From NCBI GenBank assembly GCA_900552415.1, contig USAD01000189.1:1-5815 (forward strand): a DNA stretch of 5,815 bases. The letters run 5' to 3'. This stretch comes from an uncultured Parabacteroides sp. Lineage in GTDB: Bacteria; Bacteroidota; Bacteroidia; Bacteroidales; Tannerellaceae. The notes beneath the pieces were generated by a model, which saw only the letters and a list, made by a program, of their open reading frames with translations, was not told the origin of the DNA and ran no database searches. Shown piece after piece: positions 1 through 5,394 of the stretch. A program made the position numbers and the translations under genes. Positions within the stretch are counted from its first letter, which is position 1, and each line of letters begins with the position of its first letter.

Positions 1-1048
1 GCCCGAGTCCTTGCGCGCCGCCGTGCGCGAGGCGGGCTACGACCTGCTGCTCGACGAGGGCCCCGCCGTGGAGGCGGAGGTCGAGGCGGCCCATTCCGCC
101 CGTTTCCGGCAGTTGCGGCGGCGTACGATCTGGGCCATCGCGCTCGCGTTGCCCGTGGCGGCGCTCGGGATGTTCGGGATGACCTGGCCCTATGCGGGGA
201 TCATCTCGTGGTTGCTCGCTACGCCGGTCGTCTTTTGGCTGGGGCGCGATTTTCATCTGAATGCCTGGCGCCAGCTGAGGCATCGCTCCGCCAATATGGA
301 TACGCTGGTGGCGACGAGTACCAGTGTCGCCTACCTGTTCAGCTTGTTTAATTTATGGTATCCGGAGTATTGGTTGTCGCGAGGCGTGGAGCCGCATCTC
401 TATTTCGAGGCCTCGAGCGTGATTATCGCCTTTATCCTGTTGGGGCGTTTGTTGGAAGAGCGGGCGAAGGGCCAGACCTCGGCGGCAATCAAGAAATTGA
501 TGGGGTTACGGCCGGCGACGGTGACGCTTGTCGCACGAGATGAGGCGGGAGAGCCCCATTATAAAGAGGTCGCGATAGAACAGGTCCGGATTGGCGATGA
601 GCTGTTGGTGCGCCCGGGCGAGCGGATCGCCGTTGATGGCCGCCTGACGGAAGGCGGATCGTTCGTCGACGAGAGTTTGTTGACCGGCGAGCCGGCACCC
701 GTCCGTAAGGCGCCCGGCGACGCTCTTTTCGCCGGGACGATCAACCAGAAGGGCAGTTTTCTCTTTAAGGCGGAAAAGGTGGGGGCCGAGACACTTTTGG
801 CCCGCATCATCCAACTGGTGCAGGATGCGCAAGGCAGTCGGGCGCCTGTCCAAAGGCTTGTTGATCGGGTAGCGGCCATTTTCGTGCCGACCATCATGGC
901 GATCGCCCTCCTGGCCTTCCTGATCTGGTGGGCGTTCGATCCGGTAGAAGGTTTCAGCCGAGGCCTTTTGGCTTTGGTGACCGTCCTGATCATCGCCTGC
1001 CCCTGCGCCCTGGGCCTGGCTACGCCGACGGCTATCATGGTCGGCATC

Positions 1049-1060
1049 GGCAAGGACGCC
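1049..1060 (+). other. Site of an apparent 27-nt in-frame deletion in copA
   Basis: The translation here reads MVGIGK directly followed by DAESLE. In P1B ATPases, from my knowledge of the family (for example Legionella CopA), the CPC helix is followed by G-x-G-K, then a nine-residue G-A-x-x-G-[IV]-L-I-K block, then [DN]-A-E-[AS]-L-E. The block is absent, and the junction lies between AAG (1052-1054) and GAC (1055-1057). The two family segments K-G-A-x and K-[DN]-A-E would be encoded by near-identical short sequences, so deletion between direct repeats is a plausible mechanism. The block links the CPC helix to the phosphorylation domain, so its loss probably impairs the pump. The absence is seen directly; the deletion is inferred by comparison from memory. 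Confidence 0.8.
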
Positions 1061-1867
1061 GAGAGCCTCGAGATCGCCCGTCGGATCGATACGGTGGTGC
1101 TCGACAAGACCGGGACGATCACCGAGGGTCGTCCGCGGGTGACGGGCTCGCTTTGGGCCGACTCGGCTGAGGAAGCCCGCATTGCCCTGGGCAGTCTGGA
1201 GCGGCTGTCGGAGCATCCGTTGGCCGAGGCTATTGTTAACGAGCTGGCGATAGAGCCCCAACCCGTTGAGCGGTTCGAGAGCCTGCCGGGCGAGGGTGTC
1301 CGGGGCGAGGTGGCAGGCGTCGCCTATTGGGCAGGCAATCGTTCCTTGATAAACAGGCTTGGCATAAAGGTTGACCCCTCGATGGAGGAGACCGCCAGCC
1401 GTTGGGAGGGCGAGGCGAGGACAGTCGTCTGGTTCGCCGACGCCTCGCGGGTGCTGGCCGTAGTCGCCATCATGGATGAGATCAAGGCTACCTCTGCCGA
1501 GGCGATCGCTGCCTTGCGTCGCCAGGGCATTGAGACCCATATGCTCACGGGCGATCATGAGGCGACAGCCCGGGCCGTCGCGGGGCGCGTGGGCATCCGT
1601 CATTATGAGTCGGGCGTCTTACCGGCCGACAAGGCGAACTATGTGAAGCGTCTGCGCGAGGCGGGACATCACGTGGCGATGGTGGGCGACGGCATCAACG
1701 ACAGCGCCGCCCTGGCCGAGGCCGACCTGGGCATCGCGATGGGCCAGGGCAGCGACATCGCCATGGAGGTGGCGAAGATGACCATCATCTCGTCGGACCT
1801 GCTGAAAATTCCCGAGGCGATCCGTCTCTCGTCGCTTACGGTGCGGACGATCCGGCAGAATCTTTTC

Positions 1868-1871
1868 TGGC
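1868..1871 (+). other. Frameshift point in copA (one base apparently missing)
   Basis: In the upstream frame the codons are CAG AAT CTT TTC TGG CGT, and the protein then loses all resemblance to CopA until TGA at 1940-1942. Re-reading the last G of TGG gives TGG GCG TTC ATT TAT AAC, which is the conserved W-A-F-I-Y-N start of the penultimate helix. A GGG tract reduced to GG at 1869-1870 explains this exactly. A true mutation and a sequencing error are equally consistent with the sequence. A programmed -1 slip is less likely because no canonical X-XXY-YYZ heptamer is present. Confidence 0.9.
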
Positions 1872-2058
1872 GTTCATTTATAACCTTATCGGCGTGCCTG
1901 TCGCCGCCGGTGCGCTCTATCCGCTCTTTGGTTTCCAGCTGAACCCGATGATAGCGGGTGCGGCAATGGCGATGAGTAGCGTGAGCGTGGTCAGCAACAG
2001 TCTTCGCTTGCGGGGAAAACGAATACAATCCGTACAACCTATAAAAACAACAGAGTAT

Positions 2059-2262
2059 ATGAAAAAAGAATTTCAAGTAGAGGGCATGATGTGCAACCAT
2101 TGCCGCATGCACGTGGAGAAGGCGTTAAATAAGGTAGAGGGTGTCCAGGCGACTGTGACGCTCAATCCTCCCGTCGCCACCGTTGAGTTCCTCAATGGCG
2201 AGGTAAGTAAAGATACGCTCCAGAAGGCATTGGACGAGGCGGGCGAGTATCGTCTGTTGTAA
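2059..2262 (+). CDS. CopZ-like HMA copper-binding domain; C-terminal domain of CopA or separately started chaperone
   Basis: The 67 residues from ATG 2059 form one complete heavy-metal-associated domain. It opens with beta strand KKEFQVEGM, followed by the Cu(I)-binding loop MMCNHC (Cys codons 2092 and 2101). Next come helix [14 protein letters not shown], strand [14 protein letters not shown] and a final helix ending in AGEYRLL. The domain is in frame with the shifted CopA C-terminus with no stop between, so in an intact gene it would be a C-terminal extension. The preceding bases (about 2021-2058) are A-rich, resemble a Bacteroidetes translation start region and show no Shine-Dalgarno. Internal initiation giving a free chaperone is therefore possible. 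With the frameshift at 1870, internal initiation would be the only ordinary way to make this domain. The domain call is secure; separate expression is a guess. Confidence 0.5.
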   Translation: MKKEFQVEGMMCNHCRMHVEKALNKVEGVQATVTLNPPVATVEFLNGEVSKDTLQKALDEAGEYRLL

Positions 2263-2276
2263 TCCATTTTCAGTTT

Positions 2277-2330
2277 CACTGCAGTGAAAATCCAAATGCA
2301 CTGCAGTGGAATCCAAATTTTACTGCGGTG
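2277..2330. repeat. Three palindromic CACTGCAGTG repeats at exact 22-nt spacing
   Basis: Perfect 10-nt palindromes CACTGCAGTG lie at 2277-2286 and 2299-2308, with a degenerate copy TACTGCGGTG at 2321-2330. Start-to-start spacing is 22 nt in both steps, about two helical turns. The first palindrome extends to 16 nt (2274-2289, TTTCACTGCAGTGAAA). The spacers share ATCCAAAT. The array begins 15 bases after the CopA/HMA stop codon. It could be operator sites for a dimeric regulator, a 3'-end mRNA structure, or an interspersed repetitive element. There is no T tract after the hairpins, so they are not intrinsic terminators by themselves. Confidence 0.85.
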
Positions 2331-2402
2331 CGCTGTTTGGGGAAGGCGTTTCATCTTTTTGATTTTCTGTAAACTTGTTCGAAGAAATATTTTGCCATAT
2401 AA

Positions 2403-2434
2403 TTTGGTTTATAATGTAAATCAAATTACATTTG
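2403..2434 (+). promoter_or_regulatory. Bacteroidetes-type promoter (TTTG-N20-TAnnTTTG)
   Basis: A -33 box TTTG at 2403-2406 is followed after 20 nt by TACATTTG at 2427-2434. This fits the known Bacteroidetes primary sigma consensus (TTTG, about 19-21 nt, TAnnTTTG). The expected transcript start is about 2438-2441, leaving a leader of roughly 110 nt before the ATG at 2550. It would drive the DUF2141-like gene and the barrel gene as one unit separate from copA. Confidence 0.65.
2413..2432. promoter_or_regulatory. Operator-like dyad AATGTAA-N6-TTACATT over the -7 element
   Basis: A perfect 7-nt inverted repeat with a 6-nt spacer lies between the -33 and -7 boxes and covers the first part of the -7 box. 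The core TGTAA-N6-TTACA has the geometry of Crp/Fnr-family sites (TGTGA-N6-TCACA type). A regulator bound here would block RNA polymerase, so repression is the natural reading. The binding protein is unknown, and chance dyads do occur in A/T-rich DNA. Confidence 0.45.
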
Positions 2435-2440
2435 CGGTAT

Positions 2441-2476
2441 GTGAAGGAGTAACGCGCGGCTTTTTCACTTTTTTTT
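2441..2476 (+). terminator. Terminator-like hairpin with T8 tract (possible leader attenuator)
   Basis: GTGAAGGAG (2441-2449) can pair with CTTTTTCAC (2460-2468), forming nine pairs including two G-U pairs around a 10-nt loop. Eight T residues follow directly at 2469-2476. The shape is that of an intrinsic terminator of modest strength. It could end copA transcription about 180 nt after that gene's stop. If the promoter at 2403-2434 is used, it sits at the very 5' end of the new transcript, where it could act as an attenuator. A weaker candidate promoter downstream (TTTC 2474-2477, TAAACTTG 2496-2503) would avoid this conflict. Confidence 0.5.
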
Positions 2477-2535
2477 CTGTTTATAGTTTATAAAATAAAC
2501 TTGTTTGGTGTCTTCAGATAAGTTATTAAAGAAAG

Positions 2536-2541
2536 AGGAGG
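2536..2541 (+). promoter_or_regulatory. Perfect Shine-Dalgarno AGGAGG for the DUF2141-like gene
   Basis: AGGAGG lies 8 nt before the ATG at 2550, which is ideal spacing and fixes that start. Shine-Dalgarno sequences are uncommon in Bacteroidetes, and the other starts in this window lack one, so strong translation of this gene is likely. Confidence 0.8.
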
Positions 2542-2549
2542 TTTAAGAG

Positions 2550-2921
2550 ATGAAACAAGTGCTATTGATTGCTGGATTATGGCTTTCCATGAGTTGGGGA
2601 GCTTGGGCGCGTACCGTGATTGTGGAAATCACGCAAGTTCGGAATGATCAGGGAAATGTTTTGGTCATGGCGCAAGCCGGGAAGGATACGGAGCCGATTT
2701 ACGGTATGGCTAAGGCGCGGAAAGGTCAGTTGACGATACGATTAGAGTCGGTCGTTTGGGAAAAGTTTGACCTGTCGATCATCCACGATGAAAATGAGAA
2801 TTGGCAGATGGATTTGCGGGATGGAAAAGGTCCCGCTGAGGGTTACGCTTTGAAAAGTTGCGTGACGAAGGGTGAGGAGACGACGATCAAGGTCCGGTTG
2901 TATTATCCATTTAATGAATAA
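2550..2921 (+). CDS. Secreted DUF2141-like protein
   Basis: This is a 123-residue exported protein of unknown function. Residues 1-21 form a signal peptide: a Lys at position 3, a hydrophobic core, and a likely cut after AWA before RTVIVEI. The mature part starts with a beta-rich segment (VIVEITQVRNDQGNVLVM). It ends with the block DLSIIHDENENWQMDLRDGK, then PAEGYALKS and a terminal strand TIKVRLYYPF. The HDEN...D...P-x-EGY pattern is characteristic of DUF2141, a small periplasmic or surface family common in Bacteroidetes. The usual HDENGNGKLD here reads HDENENWQMD, so it is a divergent member. The barrel gene starts at its stop codon, either overlapping it by 8 nt or 4 nt after it. The two are therefore probably co-transcribed, translationally coupled, and act together at the envelope. 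The start is supported by AGGAGG and the signal peptide. Family confidence is good; function is unknown. Confidence 0.85.
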   Translation: MKQVLLIAGLWLSMSWGAWARTVIVEITQVRNDQGNVLVMAQAGKDTEPIYGMAKARKGQLTIRLESVVWEKFDLSIIHDENENWQMDLRDGKGPAEGYALKSCVTKGEETTIKVRLYYPFNE

Positions 2922-5302
2922 GGTCATGAAACGGCTTTTGTGGCTCCCTGCTTGGTTCTTGTTTATGGCCTGTCTGTTTACTGGAACGGCTTGGGGCCAA
3001 GTCTCTTATCGGGGGCATGTTGTTGATGGGGCGGGGCAGGCGGTGGCTTATGCGACTGTCGTGCTCCTGGCCGGAGAAAGGCAGGTGAGCGGTACGATTA
3101 CCGACGAGGCCGGGGATTTTGTTCTCGAGTCGTTCACGGGGCAATATCAACTTGTGATACAAAGTTTGGGGTATGATATTTTCCGGAAAGAGTTGCTTTT
3201 TCCGGTCTCTCGGCCGGATACTTTAGTCGTTTCTTCCTCCAGTTATGCTTTGGACGAGGTGGTGGTTCGTGCCTGGGGGATTGAACGGAAAGCGGATCGT
3301 TTTGTCATGACGGTCTCGCCGACCGCTGGGCAGGATGGTGCCGAGCTCCTGTCGCGTTCGCCGGGCGTCTGGCTGTCGGAAGGAGATATCTCGATTAATG
3401 GGACGCGAGGTGCGAGACTTTTCGTGGACGAGCGTGAGATCCGGTTGGAGGGAGAGGTGCTTATGGCCTATTTGCGTTCCTTGCGTTCAGAGGATATCCA
3501 GCGGATTGAGGTTATTCCGGTCGCTGGAGCTGCGTATGATGCCTCGGCTCGTGGTGGCGTGATCCGGATCCAGACACGTCGGCAGTCGGACAATGGTGTG
3601 CGAGGATATCTCTCGCTGGGTAGTTCGCTCTCTTCTTCCTTGCGCCGTTATGCGCCACAGGCTTCGGTTGATGCCCGTGTCGGGCGTTGGAGTTTGGGTG
3701 GTTCGCTTTCCGGAATATTGACACCGGTGAACCGGAGCGAGATGACCAGTTGGCGGGAATATGGCAAAATGGGAAAGGATTTTGAGTCCCGCTCCAACCG
3801 TGATACGGAATCCAATTATGGAACAGGCCGTTTTCGGGCGATCTTCGAGCCGGATACGTTGAGCCGTTTCGGTGCGGAGGTGAATTATAGTGCCCAAACT
3901 TCCGAAGGGGACTCTTGGAGCCGTACGTCTTTGACTTCCGGGTCTGTGCCGATGGAAAGTCTTGGACTATTGTCAAGTGGAGGATTATAAGACCTATTCG
4001 GCGACAGTCAATTATTCGCGTGATTTGGTAGGGCGAGCGGCTTCCCTGAAAGCTATTGTGGATTATGTCGGTAAACGCTCGAACGGGGATAACGATTACA
4101 GGATCCGTCAGGAACAGGAGGATGGGAGTCGGGACACGCTTTACCGGAGTCATGCGTCGGCGGATTATGATTTGGCGATGGCGGATCTCTCTTTTCACAA
4201 AAACATCGGGAAAAGATGGAGCTACCAGTTCGGGGCAAAATATACCTATACCTCGATGGATGATTATTCTATTTATGAGGGCTTGTCGAAAGAGGGCTTT
4301 TGGCTGCCGAACGATGATTATGGCTGTCTGTTGAGATATCATGAGCACATCGCGGGCGCTTATGCCTCTTTCTCGGCTGAATTGGGAAGTTGGAACCTGT
4401 CGGCGGGCGTAAGGACTGAATATGCGGCCACCGTTAACCGGGACGATGCGCTTGAACGGGATTATCTGGATCTTTTTCCGAATGTAGGCGTGACTTACGC
4501 TTTTGACCCTCTCAAATGCTGGCTCTTGACGGGACAATATGCCCGAAATATCGAGCGTCCTCCATTCTATGCCTTGAATCCGAACCGCAGGCAGAGCTCT
4601 GATTACAGTTACCAAATAGGGAATCCCTATCTTCGGCCAACCTATATGGAGCGTTTCAGCTTGACGTTGGTTTATGATTATCGTTATTCCCTAACCTTTG
4701 GCGGGAACCTGCATCGGGATCTGATCCGTGAGTTTTGTGAGCGTGACCCTGTAGATCCGGAAGTCTCATACATCACTTATGAGAATCATGATCGGGAGAA
4801 CCATTGGTTCATCGCCTTGAACTTGCCGTTCCAGCCTTTCTATTGGTGCGACCTGACAGCGAATTTGGTGGGTGTGAAGCAGGATATCCGGATGAGACGT
4901 TCCGGTAATTATGTGGCCCATTATTTGGGATTCGCCAATGTGGTCGCGACCTTTTCTTTGTCGGCGGACCTGACGTTGGAGGCCCGTTATGCGGGAACGA
5001 GCCGTCTTTACTCCGGCAATAGCGAGGTGGCTCCTTTTCATACGCTGGACCTTAAGGCACGTAAAGGTTTTATGGACGACAAGCTTTCATTGGTTTTCGC
5101 CGTAGAGAATCTATTCGGGCAGGCGAGCTCATACGCCAGCCGGTTGGATCGTTATCATGCCTTTTCCCGTTTTGAGGGTGGATCGTTCGGGCGGTTGTTC
5201 AAGCTGTCGTTGACGTGGAATTTCAATAGCGGAAAGAGATTCAAGAAGAGTGGTATGGAAATTGGGAACAATAGTGAACGGAGTCGTTTGGACGAAAAAT
5301 AA
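2914..5302 (+). pseudogene. TonB-dependent-receptor-like outer-membrane beta-barrel protein, split by a frameshift
   Basis: The repaired product is about 795 residues, usual for the Bacteroidetes outer membrane beta-barrel family (OMP_b-brl_3, PF14905 type). The start is ATG 2914 (overlapping the upstream stop) or ATG 2926, which gives the cleaner signal peptide MKRLLWLPAW...AWGQ. Next is a carboxypeptidase-regulatory-like beta domain (VSYRGHVVDGAGQAVAYATV through SLGYDIF). It is followed by LDEVVV and a plug-like domain containing ISINGTRGARLFVDEREI and IQRIEVIPVAGAAYDASARG. Barrel strands begin after GVIRIQTRR. The first frame ends at TAA 3988-3990. The barrel continues in the +1 frame (VEDYKTYSATVNYSRDL onward) to TAA 5300-5302, finishing with the typical FKLSLTWNFNSGKRF strand and a charged tail. 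The substrate cannot be told. The N-terminal piece alone could not form a barrel, and the C-terminal piece has no start or signal peptide. Sequence error is a real alternative. Confidence 0.88.
3935..3987 (+). other. Frameshift interval in the barrel gene
   Basis: The upstream frame stays open to TAA at 3988-3990. The downstream frame has TGA at 3932-3934 and is open from 3935, so the shift must lie between these limits. Barrel-like sequence in the first frame persists to about VPMESL. In the second it is recognisable from about DYCQVEDYKTY, placing the change near 3959-3966. Dropping one base (for example the C at 3961) yields a smooth VPMESLDYCQVEDY. Loss of two bases is equally possible. 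No long homopolymer is present. Confidence 0.85.
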
Positions 5303-5394
5303 AACAGGAAAGGTTGCGTGGCCAGGCCATCGGCTTTACCTTTGGTGTTAAGAAAAGAATGTTTCAGACAATAATTAAATTAATAGTAAAGAAT
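5303..5394. other. Spacer with no convincing promoter or terminator
   Basis: These 92 bases separate the barrel gene from the membrane-protein gene. AAAGGT (5309-5314) and ACCTTT (5338-5343) can pair around an inner TGG/CCA stem, but no T tract follows, so I do not call a terminator. No TTTG/TAnnTTTG promoter pair is visible. The last 35 bases are strongly A/T-rich, as is common just before Bacteroidetes start codons. Read-through from the upstream gene is therefore possible. Confidence 0.5.

Larger units (their letters stand above)
1..2262 (+). pseudogene. copA: Copper-exporting P1B-type ATPase, 5'-partial, frameshifted, with C-terminal HMA domain
   Basis: This encodes an inner-membrane Cu(I) export pump driven by ATP. 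The frame is open from base 2 and enters within the end of an N-terminal HMA domain (ESLRAAVREAGYDLL), so the true start is upstream. Codon numbers below count from the TTG at 11. Four helices come first, then the actuator TGEP (codons 225-228), then the CPC copper-site helix (330-332). The phosphorylation motif DKTGT follows (Asp365), then the nucleotide-domain SEHP (His402, Pro403) and GDGIND (codon 559 on). After TGG at 1868-1870 the reading frame breaks and stops at 1940-1942. The family sequence W-A-F-I-Y-N continues in the -1 frame from 1870 to the stop at 2260-2262. The continuation holds the last two helices with copper ligands Tyr-Asn (1879-1884) and Met...Ser (1966-1980), then an HMA domain with MMCNHC. 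About nine residues normally found between GIGK and DAES are also missing near 1054. Family assignment is very secure. Pseudogene status is inferred and could reflect sequence error. Confidence 0.93.

Noticed and set aside
506..1603. Long minus-strand open frame opposite copA
   Set aside because: The plus strand holds all P1B-ATPase motifs over this stretch. The antisense translation has no recognisable domain and reflects high GC and codon bias.
1862..1872. Programmed -1 ribosomal frameshift like that of E. coli copA
   Set aside because: There is no X-XXY-YYZ heptamer, only TTC can re-pair well, and a slip at TTC would give Leu rather than the conserved Trp. A missing base explains the sequence more simply.
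2413..2432. CopY-type cop box (TACAnnTGTA)
   Set aside because: The arms are in the opposite order (TGTA...TACA) and the spacer is too long, so it does not match that operator.
2284..2493. Small plus-strand open frame in the intergenic region
   Set aside because: It is only the palindromic repeats, promoter and T-rich tract read as codons. It has no ribosome site and low-complexity Phe-rich sequence.
2262..2549. CRISPR array or insertion-sequence end at the 22-nt repeats
   Set aside because: The spacers are only 12 nt and near-identical, there is no transposase, and no terminal inverted repeat or target duplication is visible.
3512..4615. Long minus-strand open frame opposite the barrel gene
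   Set aside because: It is rich in Arg, Pro and His with no domain pattern. It crosses the frameshift of a clear plus-strand gene and is a shadow of it.
5309..5343. Hairpin after the barrel gene as a terminator
   Set aside because: The outer arms AAAGGT/ACCTTT are separated by poorly paired bases and no T tract follows.
5278..5394. Upstream extension of the membrane-protein frame (contains QAIGFTFGVKKR, which looks like a barrel end strand)
   Set aside because: There is no start codon before ATG 5359, the frame overlaps the barrel gene's 3' end, and the resemblance is short enough to be chance.
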